Source of the DNA: Thermoplasmata archaeon
Lineage (GTDB): Archaea; Thermoplasmatota; Thermoplasmata; Thermoplasmatales; Thermoplasmataceae
Length of the DNA stretch: 16,964 nucleotides
Assembly: GCA_021819605.1 (NCBI GenBank)
Contig: JAKAQT010000018.1
Location: 1-16,964 of the forward strand
Reading direction: 5' to 3'
The notes beneath the pieces were generated by a model. That model was given only the letters and a program-made list of their open reading frames with translations. It had not been told where the DNA came from and did no database searches. Numbering within the stretch: position 1 is the first letter of the stretch; each line of letters begins with the position of its first letter. The position numbers and the translations under genes are program-made. This document shows positions 6,793 to 15,244 of the stretch, one piece after another.

Positions 6793-6981
6793 ATGCATTC
6801 ACTGATCAGAAAGTGCCGCATCTGCAACACTTATACCATGAAAGAAGTGTGCCCGATCTGCGGGCAAAGGACGGACGTAGCTCTTCCGCCAAAGTATTCA
6901 CCGGTGGACCGGTTCCAGAGGTTCAGGATAAATTCAGGGGAGGAACATAAACATGGAGAAAATAATAATCAATCAGTATAA
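6793..6981 (+). CDS. nop10: H/ACA ribonucleoprotein protein Nop10
   Basis: Small zinc protein that binds Cbf5 and organises its active site in H/ACA particles. Four zinc ligands are seen: Cys8, Cys11, Cys20 and Cys23 (CRIC and CPIC), then VALPPKYSPVDRFQRFR (29-45), which matches the family's PPRFSPEDPYxxYR segment. Residues 46-62 are a hydrophilic tail with several Asn and His that goes past the usual family end and overlaps the next gene by 29 bases. The ribosome-binding site is weak. Its partner Cbf5 is encoded in the first cluster (567-1604). Confidence 0.94.
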   Translation: MHSLIRKCRICNTYTMKEVCPICGQRTDVALPPKYSPVDRFQRFRINSGEEHKHGENNNQSV

Positions 6982-7711
6982 GAGGCCCAGGCTAGCAAGC
7001 CCGGTCCTCATAGGGGGGCTTCCCGGAATAGGCAACGTGGGGAAGATAGCTGCGGAATATCTTGTGGAAAAGCTGAAGATGGAGAAGTTTGCAGATATAT
7101 ACTCCCAGTACCTTCCGCCCCAGGTTTTCATCGATGATGCCGGAGTGGTCAAGCTGGTCAGGAACTCGCTCTATTATAAGAAGCTCAAGGGAAGGAGTGA
7201 CATCCTCATACTTGTGGGGGATTTTCAGGGAACCACACAGGAAGGACAGTATGAAATGTCATATCAGATACTGGAACTGGCCAGGAAACTGGAGGTTTCC
7301 ATGGTCTATACACTGGGAGGATACAGCACAGGCAAGATTGTGGAAATTCCACGTGTCCTGGGCGCTGTAACCGACGAATCCCTGGTGAAGACACTTACGG
7401 ACAGCGGCGTTGTGTTTCCAAAGGGGGAACCCGGCGGAGGCATAGTGGGATCGGCCGGCGTAATGCTTGGCCTCGGAAAGGAGCTGTTCAGCATGCAGGG
7501 AGCATGCCTTATGGGAGAAACTTCCGGTTATTTTGCAGATCCCAAGGGAGCCAAGGAAGTTGTCAAGATACTTGTGAATCTTCTCAGCCTTGAAGTTGAT
7601 CTTTCAGACCTTGAGGAAAGAAGCAAGCAGATTGAGCAGATCACGGAGAAGATGCAGGAAGATGTGCAGGGGAAGGTAACCCAGAAGGATGATCTGGGCT
7701 ATTTCGGATAA
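6953..7711 (+). CDS. Proteasome assembly chaperone family protein (PAC2/PbaB-like)
   Basis: 252 residues of the PAC2 fold, a family of archaeal PbaA/PbaB and eukaryotic PAC1-PAC2 chaperones for the 20S proteasome. The N-terminal GGLPGIGNVGKIAAEYLV (21-38) and the central GTTQEGQYEMSYQILELA and YTLGGYSTG segments are typical. A Glu/Gln-rich helix near 212-240 is probably a coiled coil, followed by the last residues GYFG. A strong GGGGAGGA site lies eight bases before ATG 6953. It overlaps nop10 by 29 bases. Its position after nop10 is the conserved archaeal order. Whether it assembles proteasomes in this organism is inferred from the family only. Confidence 0.88.
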   Translation: MEKIIINQYKRPRLASPVLIGGLPGIGNVGKIAAEYLVEKLKMEKFADIYSQYLPPQVFIDDAGVVKLVRNSLYYKKLKGRSDILILVGDFQGTTQEGQYEMSYQILELARKLEVSMVYTLGGYSTGKIVEIPRVLGAVTDESLVKTLTDSGVVFPKGEPGGGIVGSAGVMLGLGKELFSMQGACLMGETSGYFADPKGAKEVVKILVNLLSLEVDLSDLEERSKQIEQITEKMQEDVQGKVTQKDDLGYFG

Positions 7712-7806
7712 TCCTGCATTCTGGTAGGGAAAGGGCAAAGAAAGCATTTTCCTGCACCTCAGGCGAGTCATTGCCTCCGGGAATACAGATAACTTCCCCG
7801 GCAAAG

Positions 7807-7814
7807 TAATTTAA
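7807..7814 (+). promoter_or_regulatory. Putative TATA box for top6B-top6A
   Basis: TAATTTAA is centred about 26 bases before ATG 7837, which would give a leaderless mRNA beginning at or next to the start codon. The gap 7712-7833 after the PAC2-family gene holds no other signal that I can see, and no clear T-rich terminator. Confidence 0.5.
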
Positions 7815-7836
7815 GGCAAGTGAACATTTTCAGGTG

Positions 7837-9723
7837 ATGGCTTCAAGGAAATCCACCATATCTGACTTCAGGGAAGCTTCCATTTCTGAATTTTTTGAAA
7901 AGAACAGGCACATTCTCGGCTTTGATTCCCCGCAGAAATCGCTCTTCATGATTGTAAAGGAGGCACTGGACAACTCTCTGGATGCCTGCGAGGAATACCA
8001 GATTCTTCCGGATATAAAGGTAAAAATTGAAAAGCAGAGTGATGACGAGTACCTGATCACCGTGGAGGACAACGGGCCAGGCATCGAGAGAAAGCAGGTT
8101 CCGGACGTGTTCGGGAAGCTTCTGTATGGATCGAGGTTCCATTCCTTCAAGCAGTCCAGGGGCCAGCAGGGAATAGGCATCACTGCCGCCATCCTCTATG
8201 GGCAGATCACAACGGCCAGGCCTGCATATATCAAAACAAAAAGGGCACAGGACGATGTTGCATACGAGTTTGAACTTGGGATAAACGTGAAGGAGAACAG
8301 GGCTCAGATCAATTATGAAAGGCCGGTCATATGGGATGTGACCAGCGGGACTGTTGTGGCCATACCTGCAAGGGCAAAGTACCAGACGGGCAGGCAGTCC
8401 GTATGGGAGTATATCAGGGAGACAGCAGTGGCCAACCCAAACGCAAACTTCTCCTTCACCGACCCTGACGGCAGGACGCTGGAAATAAGGCGTGTTGTTG
8501 AAACGCCTTCAAAACCCGGAACAGCCATCAAACCGCATCCTTTAGGGCTGGAGATCGGGGAAATAAATTCCATGAGCAAGTCCACACATGCAGAAACAAT
8601 GATGGAATTCCTCAAGGGTGATTTCAACAGGGTGAGCGACAGGATAGCCGAGGAGATCCTGCAGAAATCCGGTATAAGGCCTGAAGAGAGGCCGTCAGAA
8701 ATCACTCTTGAACAGGTGAGGAAACTGAGGGACGCCTTCGGTCAGGTCAAGCTCATGCCGCCTCCAACTGACTGCCTTTCGCCGCTTGGGCATGAATTTA
8801 TCATAAAGGGGCTTAAGAATGTCTACGGAGAGAGCAGGCCATCGCATTACTCCAAGCCTGTTGTCAGGCCCATATCAATACACAATGGCAACCCCTTCGC
8901 AGTTGAAGCAGGGCTGGTCTATGGCGGTGACCTCAGGTCAGACGAGCCCGTGAGGGTGGTCAGGTTCGCAAACAAGGTGCCACTGCTCTACCAGGCTGGA
9001 GCCTGCGCAATCACCAGGGCCGTGCAGGAAATGGACTGGAGACCATACGGCCTCGATCAGAAAAGCGGCCAGGGAATTCCCTTCGGGCCTGCAGTGATCT
9101 TTGTCCATGTATATGGCATAAGAATCCCGTTCACTTCGGAGTCCAAGGAGGCAATAGCCTCAGTTGATGAGATAACAGTAGAGGTCACAATGGCATTGAA
9201 GTCGCTTGGAAGGAGCGTGAAGTCATTCCTTGGAAAGAAGGACCGCAGGAAGAAGGTTTATGAGAAGTTCAGGCTTGTGAGCCTGCTCATCCCGGAGATC
9301 GGCAGGAAATCATCCGTGATCCTTGGAAAGGATATTCCTCCGCTGGACAGCGTGATTTCAAAGATTGCCAATGTGGTCTTTGTCACGGAGGATATCATCA
9401 ATGATGGCGGCATGACACGGTCAAAGGTGAAGGTTATCAATTACACACGCCATCCCGTATCAATGAAGCTCTATGCGGACCCGCCTGTGGCCTATTATGA
9501 CGGCGATGATATGGTATGGGATATTCTGGACCTCCAGCCATCCCTGGAAGTGGAATTCAGCATTCCCCTGTCAAATGTCCCCCAGGAGTACCCAGGAACT
9601 GCATTTTACTTCACCGGCATTGATCCTGTGCATGTCCAGGGCGCTGATCCACTGCCTGCAGATTATGGGATGGAAAGCATCAGCATAATAGATTCCGCAG
9701 ATGAGGAGAAGGGTGATCAGTAA
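7837..9723 (+). CDS. top6B: Type II DNA topoisomerase VI subunit B
   Basis: ATPase subunit of topoisomerase VI, which relaxes and decatenates DNA by double-strand passage. The GHKL ATPase motifs are KEALDNSLDA (N-box, Glu42 and Asn46), EDNGPGI (Asp78, near 77-83) and RGQQGIGITAAILYGQ (near 108-123), numbered from ATG 7837. A helix-two-turn-helix insert and the transducer follow; the switch lysine is in TSESKEAIA (Lys437). The length of 628 residues matches the long form, such as that of Methanosarcina, and the last 110 residues or so fit the extra immunoglobulin-like C-terminal domain of that form. A GTG at 7834 directly before the ATG is an alternative start. The stop overlaps the top6A start by one base, with GGTGATC just before it. 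Known Thermoplasmatales use gyrase instead, so this gene is notable. Confidence 0.96.
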   Translation: MASRKSTISDFREASISEFFEKNRHILGFDSPQKSLFMIVKEALDNSLDACEEYQILPDIKVKIEKQSDDEYLITVEDNGPGIERKQVPDVFGKLLYGSRFHSFKQSRGQQGIGITAAILYGQITTARPAYIKTKRAQDDVAYEFELGINVKENRAQINYERPVIWDVTSGTVVAIPARAKYQTGRQSVWEYIRETAVANPNANFSFTDPDGRTLEIRRVVETPSKPGTAIKPHPLGLEIGEINSMSKSTHAETMMEFLKGDFNRVSDRIAEEILQKSGIRPEERPSEITLEQVRKLRDAFGQVKLMPPPTDCLSPLGHEFIIKGLKNVYGESRPSHYSKPVVRPISIHNGNPFAVEAGLVYGGDLRSDEPVRVVRFANKVPLLYQAGACAITRAVQEMDWRPYGLDQKSGQGIPFGPAVIFVHVYGIRIPFTSESKEAIASVDEITVEVTMALKSLGRSVKSFLGKKDRRKKVYEKFRLVSLLIPEIGRKSSVILGKDIPPLDSVISKIANVVFVTEDIINDGGMTRSKVKVINYTRHPVSMKLYADPPVAYYDGDDMVWDILDLQPSLEVEFSIPLSNVPQEYPGTAFYFTGIDPVHVQGADPLPADYGMESISIIDSADEEKGDQ

Positions 9724-10811
9724 TGCCTGGCGAGGTGAAATCATCCCTGGAAGGCATAGCCTCAAGAATATACGACTACCTTGTGAGCGGAGATGTGCCG
9801 GAGATATCCATGCCGTCAAGGAACAGGGACAATATTGTCCTTGATCCAATGCTTTCAGTCTGGAAATACGGGGATTCCCAGGTGACACGTTCAGGCAGGA
9901 CTACAGACGGGGCGGAATACATGGTTAAAATCCTGTACATGATCGACTTCATCCGGGAGATGCTGCAGGAGGGAAAATCGTCAACACTGAGGGAAATGTA
10001 CTACATTTCAGAAGGATGGAACCTTGGGAAGTTCCACACACAGGACGAATCGAACCTGATGGCGGAGGACCTGGAGGTTATCAGTGCCCTGCTCAGGGAG
10101 GACTTCAGGCTGCGCCCTGAAGAGAACGGGGCCAGCATAATGGGCAACATCACAGTGGAGGAAAAGACAAGGAAGGGAGAATTCAAGAAGATAAACTGCA
10201 AGGACGATGTTGGGGACAGCGGTTATTCAATACCCTACTCTGTTGAGGACGACAAGTTCCACATAAAGGATGTTGACGCGGATTTCATCCTTGCAATAGA
10301 GACAGGAGGTATGTTCGACAGGCTGGTAGAAAACGGGTTTGATGAAAGCAACCGGTGCCTGCTGGTCCATCTCAAGGGACAGCCGGCACGGAGCACAAGG
10401 CGCCTTCTCAAGAGGATTAACGAGGAAAAAGGCGTTCCTGTTGTGGTGTTCACCGATGGCGATCCGTGGTCCTTCAGGATATACGCGTCCATAGCTTACG
10501 GTGCCATAAAGACAGCTCACATATCACATTATCTGGCAGTTCCCACAGCAGAGTTCATCGGCGTGACCGCATCAGACATACTGAACTACGATCTCCCAAC
10601 GGACAAGCTTAATGACAAGGACATTGCGGCGCTCAATGCGGAACTCAAGGACCCAAGGTTCAATTCAGAGATGTGGAGGGATGAGATAGAAACCATGCTG
10701 CGCATAGGAAAGAAGGCAGAGCAGCAGGCTCTTGCCAAATACGGCCTGAACTATGTCACATCCACATATCTGCCGGAAAAGCTGTCTCAGATTAACGGAA
10801 ACAGGTGGTGA
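9723..10811 (+). CDS. top6A: Type II DNA topoisomerase VI subunit A (Spo11-like)
   Basis: DNA-cleaving subunit, homologous to the meiotic recombinase Spo11. The winged-helix catalytic motif TLREMYYISE carries the DNA-linking tyrosine, Tyr94 by alignment with the family. The Toprim metal site is Glu193 (AIETGGMF) plus Asp245 and Asp247 (FTDGDPWSFRIY). At 362 residues the length is normal and all catalytic residues are present, so the enzyme looks active. Its ATG shares one base with the top6B stop (TAATG), and a good Shine-Dalgarno (GGTGATC) lies just before, so the two subunits are probably made in step. It is followed two bases later by an amidohydrolase gene. Confidence 0.96.
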   Translation: MPGEVKSSLEGIASRIYDYLVSGDVPEISMPSRNRDNIVLDPMLSVWKYGDSQVTRSGRTTDGAEYMVKILYMIDFIREMLQEGKSSTLREMYYISEGWNLGKFHTQDESNLMAEDLEVISALLREDFRLRPEENGASIMGNITVEEKTRKGEFKKINCKDDVGDSGYSIPYSVEDDKFHIKDVDADFILAIETGGMFDRLVENGFDESNRCLLVHLKGQPARSTRRLLKRINEEKGVPVVVFTDGDPWSFRIYASIAYGAIKTAHISHYLAVPTAEFIGVTASDILNYDLPTDKLNDKDIAALNAELKDPRFNSEMWRDEIETMLRIGKKAEQQALAKYGLNYVTSTYLPEKLSQINGNRW

Positions 10812-10813
10812 GA

Positions 10814-11614
10814 ATGAAGGTATCACTAATACAGATGGAAAGCGAGGGAGACAAGGAGGCAAATCTGCAGAAGTCCAGGCAGCTGCTGGGAGAGGCCATG
10901 AAGGAGGGGGCAGTGCTTGCAATATTCCCGGAATACCAGATGTTCCTTCCTGATTACTCTGATCCCGGCACAACAGCTGCGGCAGCAGAGCCAACAGACG
11001 GAAATTTTGTAAACACCATGACTGCAGCTGCAAAGGGGAAGCTGACCATGGCTCTCAATATTGCCGAATATGCCGGAACAGGCATAAGGCCCTACAACAC
11101 ATCCATTCTGGTGAATGACCTGGGAATAATCTCCGGGAAGTACAGGAAGCTGCATCTGTTCGATGCATACGGGCACAGGGAGAGCTCATGTTACCAGCAG
11201 GGCAGCATAACGCCCTCCGCATTTGCTGCGCCAGATGCCCGCATTGGGCTCCAGATATGCTATGATCTCAGGTTCCCGGAGCCGGCCAGGCTCATACGCC
11301 TCATGGATGCATCCATTATCTCATACCAGGCGGGATGGTTCGCCGGCGAAAGAAAACTGGAAACGTGGCGGACGCTGCTCAGGGCAAGGGCCATTGAGAA
11401 CGGATCATTTGTGCTGGCATCCGCACAGTGCGGGAAGGATTTTACAGGGCATACCATGGCAGTGAGCCCCTATGGAGATATACTGGGGGAACTGGATAAC
11501 CAGGAAGGCATACTTACGGTTGATCTGGATATGTCCCTGCCGGAAAAGTATTCAATGGATGTGCCGCTCATAAAGCAGAGGCGGAAAGACATGTACGACA
11601 TATCAGGGTTCTGA
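10814..11614 (+). CDS. Carbon-nitrogen hydrolase (nitrilase family; Nit1/Nit2-like amidase)
   Basis: Hydrolyses a C-N bond in an amide. The nitrilase triad is complete: Glu40 (AIFPEYQMF), Lys112 (GKYRKLHLFDAYG) and Cys149 (GLQICYDLRFPE). The CYDLRFPE context is the one seen in Nit1/Nit2-like omega-amidases and deaminated-glutathione amidases, so repair of deaminated metabolites is a fair guess; the substrate cannot be read from sequence. It has 266 residues, normal for the family. ATG 10814 is preferred to the GTG at 10805 that lies in the end of top6A and in the GGTGG ribosome-binding site. It is probably co-transcribed with top6BA. Its last 12 bases overlap the otsB end on the other strand. 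Confidence 0.9.
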   Translation: MKVSLIQMESEGDKEANLQKSRQLLGEAMKEGAVLAIFPEYQMFLPDYSDPGTTAAAAEPTDGNFVNTMTAAAKGKLTMALNIAEYAGTGIRPYNTSILVNDLGIISGKYRKLHLFDAYGHRESSCYQQGSITPSAFAAPDARIGLQICYDLRFPEPARLIRLMDASIISYQAGWFAGERKLETWRTLLRARAIENGSFVLASAQCGKDFTGHTMAVSPYGDILGELDNQEGILTVDLDMSLPEKYSMDVPLIKQRRKDMYDISGF

Positions 11615-12331
11615 CATTGCCTTCAGGAGTTCCCGGAATTCAGCTACGTCTCGGACGCGAAACCTGGCGGCTGTGTCGCCCGGGCCAACCTTGACGGTGA
11701 TGGCGTCCGGGTTGTCAAGGAATGAATCCTCGTCTGTTGCGTCATCTCCGGCTATGAGGGCAGGCGCCCCATTCCTGACCTTCTTTATGGTTATTCCCTT
11801 GTTCACTCCAGGAATCCGGAGCTCAACAATTCTCTTTCCCCTGTAGAGTTCCATGCCAGTCTGCAGGGCAAGAAGGGATGCCTCGTTCACGAGCGATGAC
11901 ATGGCTTTCTCATCAAGCCCCCACATTATGAACACTACACCTCCCTGTTTGTTTGTCATCTTGAGTCCTGGATATCTCCTGAAGAAATCATCCCTTCGGG
12001 CATATACGGTGTCGCATTTCCTGATATATTCCCCTGCATCCGTTACATATTCCGGCTGTCCGCCTCTTGGCTTCAGTATTGCTCCATGGAGTGCAATAAA
12101 ATTGTACCTGCTGTCAAGGAATTTCGTGATCTCAGGAATTGACCTGCCTGTGGCAACATAGAGCTGGTATTTTCCCGCCAGTTGATCCATTACAGATATA
12201 ACCTCATCATCCGGGAAGGTGGTTTCCGGATCTGTGGACAGAGGCACCAGCGTACCATCGTAGTCCAAGAAGACGGGCGATCCCCGAGGAAGCCTTCGAG
12301 CCTCCCTTATCAGGTCACTGTCAAGTGGCAT
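11603..12331 (-). CDS. otsB: Trehalose-6-phosphate phosphatase (HAD family)
   Basis: Removes the phosphate of trehalose-6-phosphate to give trehalose. HAD motifs: I, FLDYDGTL with the nucleophile Asp23 and acid/base Asp25; II, VATGR with Thr61; III, Lys178; IV, GDDATDED (195-202). From ATG 12331 it has 242 residues, like the Thermoplasma acidophilum T6P-phosphatase-related protein. The frame runs back to 12367 but the first 12 residues lie inside otsA and do not fit the family. A ribosome-binding-like AGGCGATC precedes the ATG, which overlaps the otsA end by 11 bases, so otsA-otsB is one operon. Confidence 0.93.
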   Translation of the reverse strand: MPLDSDLIREARRLPRGSPVFLDYDGTLVPLSTDPETTFPDDEVISVMDQLAGKYQLYVATGRSIPEITKFLDSRYNFIALHGAILKPRGGQPEYVTDAGEYIRKCDTVYARRDDFFRRYPGLKMTNKQGGVVFIMWGLDEKAMSSLVNEASLLALQTGMELYRGKRIVELRIPGVNKGITIKKVRNGAPALIAGDDATDEDSFLDNPDAITVKVGPGDTAARFRVRDVAEFRELLKAMSEP

Positions 12332-13676
12332 TGATCGCCTTCCTGTTTGCCATAAGGGTATGTGCACGCTTTTCTATTGCCTCTATCCACCATTTCAGGT
12401 TTCTTCTTGTAACTGACGTCTTCATGGCCTCAAGCCTTCTCTCAATCTCGCCAGCGCTCATATTCATTGCCGTGTATATAGTATCGGCCATTGCATTGAT
12501 GTCATTGGGGTTGACGATGAGGGCCTGCGGGAGGTTGAATGCAGCCCCGGCAAACTCGGACAGTATCAGGATGCCATTGCCGGATGCGGCCACAAACTCC
12601 TTGCTGACCAAATTCAGGCCATCCATTAATGGCGTTATGAGGGCTATATCTGCATAACGGTAATAAGACAGCAGCACTCTGTCTGATACCTTGCTGTACA
12701 TATAAATTATGGGCTGCCACTTTATATCCCCATGGGAACCGTTAATCCTGCCGATCTCCATCTCCAGGTCGCGCTTCATCCTTATGTATTCAGACACCGA
12801 TGTCCTGCTTGGAGTGACCATCATAACATAATGGAACCGCCCCCTTGTATCGGGATATTTTTTCAGGACCCTCTCCACAGACAGCGCGCGGTTTATGAGC
12901 CCTTTGGTGTAGTCCAGCCTGTCTATTGAGAATATGACCCTGCCGTTCTTCTGGAGGGTCTCCAGCGGATTCACCGGTTCCTCAACCCTGGAATAGTAAT
13001 CTGAATCAATGCCAAGGGAGTATGCGGAGGTCCGGTCATCCACATTGAAATCAGGCTGGGATAGCCTTTCACAGGACTCCCTGAAGTTCTTCCTGTATAA
13101 TTCTGTATGAAATGTTATCATGTCTGCCTGTGTAATGCTGTCCACAATCTCCTTTGCCTGCGGAAGGATGTTGAAGAACTCGCTGGAAACCCACGGTATG
13201 TGCCAAGTGAATATGATGAAATTGGCAATTCCCAGTTTCCTTACGAACCCTGGAACAAGGCTAAGCTGGTAGTCATGAACCCAGATCACCGAATCATTAT
13301 CTGTATTCTTTGCAACTGCCTCTGCAAATTTCCTGTTCACTGCACTGTATGTCTCGAACGAATCTTCAACGTACCTTACGCGTTCCCTGAAATAATGGAA
13401 AAGAGGCCATAGTGTGCCGTTGGAATATTCATCATAGAAACCATGCTTCTCATTACGGTTCAGGAATATCCTTGCAACAGTATATCCCTCATACTCTTCC
13501 ACCGGGTAATTCATGTCGGCATTGCCATCACCCCAGCAGATCCATACCCCACCATGGACCTTCATGGCCTGGTGCAGGGCAGTAACCACGCCACCGACGT
13601 TCCGGCGGAGTGTTTCCCGGCCCCCAGAGCGGTCATGGCTCACGGGGCATCTGCTGGTGACTATGACATACCTCAT
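12321..13676 (-). CDS. otsA: Trehalose-6-phosphate synthase (GT20 glycosyltransferase)
   Basis: Joins a nucleotide-sugar glucose to glucose-6-phosphate to form trehalose-6-phosphate. GT20 residues seen: the N-terminal sugar-phosphate loop (SRCPVSHDRSGG, then NVGGVVTAL), WVHDYQL with Asp135, IDRLDYTKGL with Arg253 and Lys258, the RMKRDLEMEIGRING helix (299-313), and LMDGLNLVSKEFVAA with Asp352 and Glu360. It has 451 residues, the short archaeal/bacterial length without a fused phosphatase. The nucleotide-sugar donor is not decided by the sequence. A TATA-like box 28 bases before ATG 13676, with no ribosome-binding site, implies a leaderless mRNA. Trehalose serves as a compatible solute and thermal or acid protectant. 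Confidence 0.95.
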   Translation of the reverse strand: MRYVIVTSRCPVSHDRSGGRETLRRNVGGVVTALHQAMKVHGGVWICWGDGNADMNYPVEEYEGYTVARIFLNRNEKHGFYDEYSNGTLWPLFHYFRERVRYVEDSFETYSAVNRKFAEAVAKNTDNDSVIWVHDYQLSLVPGFVRKLGIANFIIFTWHIPWVSSEFFNILPQAKEIVDSITQADMITFHTELYRKNFRESCERLSQPDFNVDDRTSAYSLGIDSDYYSRVEEPVNPLETLQKNGRVIFSIDRLDYTKGLINRALSVERVLKKYPDTRGRFHYVMMVTPSRTSVSEYIRMKRDLEMEIGRINGSHGDIKWQPIIYMYSKVSDRVLLSYYRYADIALITPLMDGLNLVSKEFVAASGNGILILSEFAGAAFNLPQALIVNPNDINAMADTIYTAMNMSAGEIERRLEAMKTSVTRRNLKWWIEAIEKRAHTLMANRKAINAT

Positions 13677-13698
13677 TAAGTCAAAATTTGTTCATCCT

Positions 13699-13709
13699 AT
13701 TAAAATAAT
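13699..13709 (-). promoter_or_regulatory. Putative TATA box for otsA-otsB
   Basis: On the minus strand it reads ATTATTTTAAT, centred about 28 bases before the otsA ATG. It sits directly after the MFS stop codon, so the trehalose operon probably starts its own transcript although the genes point the same way. Confidence 0.5.
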
Positions 13710-15244
13710 CACAATTTATCCGTACTGTGTGTCTCCACCTCATTGACGGCAGGCCTCTTGGCTGTTCTGGAACCTGCCCTGGAACCAAGGACCTCCCTGG
13801 CAAGCAGTGATAGAATAGCGGCCACTGCAAAGGCAGCTCCAGCAATCAGGAATATGTAAGCGAATGCGCTTGATGTGGGCATTGATACATACACTGGGCC
13901 TGATGGGCTGTTCCCCACAAGATACAGTGCTGAGACGGTGGCCATTATTGAGCCGGCAATGGGTGCGCCTATGCTGCTGCCAACATTCCGGAAAGTGCCG
14001 TTCATGGCTGTTGCAAGCCCCATGTCCTTTGGGTTCACTGTGAGCACTATGAGATTTATCAGTGAAGCATTCATTATTGAAAGGCCTCCGCCAGTAACAA
14101 ACTCGAACATGAGCATCTGGTCATAGGAATGGAATACGGATTCCAGGATGAAGCCTGCCCCTGAAATTACGGAGCCAATTATGGCCAGGGGCTTCACGCC
14201 AATCCTGGATACAAGCCTCCCTGTTATGGGTGCGAAAACAAGCATGCCTATGGCAAACGGAACAAGTGATATCACGGTGTAAAGAATTGATTTTCCATAT
14301 CCGGAAGGACTCGGAAGCTCAAACCTGTATGTGAGGGCCTGCATGGCAAGGAACATGCCCATTCCAGATATTGAAAGGACAATGTTTGCAACCATGACGT
14401 TCCGGTACGACAGGAGCCTGAAGTCCAGTATGGGCTCCCCGCCCATCCTTGAATAGCGCCTTTCGAAGAGTGTCAGGGGTATGATGAGCATGGCACCCGA
14501 GGCAATCATGGAAAGCGTGCCATATGATGTCCATCCCCAGCTCGGTGCCTCCGACAGGGCAAAAACAAACAGTGCAAGGGAAGCTGCAAGAAGCGAAGCC
14601 CCGATGTAGTCTATCTTTGTATCGGGCCTCCTGAACCTTGATTCTCTTACCACTACCATCGTTGTTACGGCAAGGGCAAGCACAAATGGTATAGCAGTGT
14701 GATATGTCATCCTCCAGCCGAAGTCATTTGAAACCAGTGATCCCAGTGGAAGGCTGACGGCAAAACCAGCTCCGAACATGGCACTGATGAGGGCCTGCGC
14801 CCTTGGCACCATGTCCTTGGGGAACTCCTCCCTCATGAGGCTCATTCCGAGTGGCATTATTGTCAGTCCGATACCCTGGATAGTCCTTGAAATAACCATG
14901 AATGTGAAATTTGGCGAAAATCCTGTGACTGACACGGCAACGGCATAGACCAGAAGCACGACTGACAGAATCTTCTTCTTGCCGTATATATCGCCAAGCT
15001 TTCCCATAATTGGTGTCATGGCAACGCCTCCAACCAGGTAGGCGGAGAGCAGAAGGCTAACCTGTGCTGATGTGACATTGAATGCCAGGGCTATGCTGTG
15101 CAGTGAAGGCGTCAGCATCCCTTCGATGTACATAACAATCAGGACAAGCCCCGCAAGTATCAGCATCACTTTGCGTGAGTACTTTGCATCGAAATCCTCG
15201 TTTGAAACATAATTTAGCTTATCATCTTCATTATCTAATGGCAT
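13709..15244 (-). CDS. MFS drug/proton antiporter, DHA2 (14-TMS) type
   Basis: Integral membrane exporter of 511 residues; the hydrophobicity pattern and length fit about 14 membrane helices. MFS motif A is present between helices 2 and 3 (GKLGDIYGKKK, about 81-91), and a motif C-like antiporter segment lies near 155-175 (GAGFAVSLPLGS), though without the exact GPxxGG. A long hydrophobic central part and a basic, soluble tail (residues about 485-511) follow. It is typical of EmrB/QacA-like exporters of toxic compounds using the proton gradient; in an acidophile such a gradient is large. The substrate is unknown. The start overlaps the marR end by 10 bases with a GAGGAAGTGA-like site before it, so it is translated with the regulator. 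Confidence 0.9.
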   Translation of the reverse strand: MPLDNEDDKLNYVSNEDFDAKYSRKVMLILAGLVLIVMYIEGMLTPSLHSIALAFNVTSAQVSLLLSAYLVGGVAMTPIMGKLGDIYGKKKILSVVLLVYAVAVSVTGFSPNFTFMVISRTIQGIGLTIMPLGMSLMREEFPKDMVPRAQALISAMFGAGFAVSLPLGSLVSNDFGWRMTYHTAIPFVLALAVTTMVVVRESRFRRPDTKIDYIGASLLAASLALFVFALSEAPSWGWTSYGTLSMIASGAMLIIPLTLFERRYSRMGGEPILDFRLLSYRNVMVANIVLSISGMGMFLAMQALTYRFELPSPSGYGKSILYTVISLVPFAIGMLVFAPITGRLVSRIGVKPLAIIGSVISGAGFILESVFHSYDQMLMFEFVTGGGLSIMNASLINLIVLTVNPKDMGLATAMNGTFRNVGSSIGAPIAGSIMATVSALYLVGNSPSGPVYVSMPTSSAFAYIFLIAGAAFAVAAILSLLAREVLGSRAGSRTAKRPAVNEVETHSTDKL

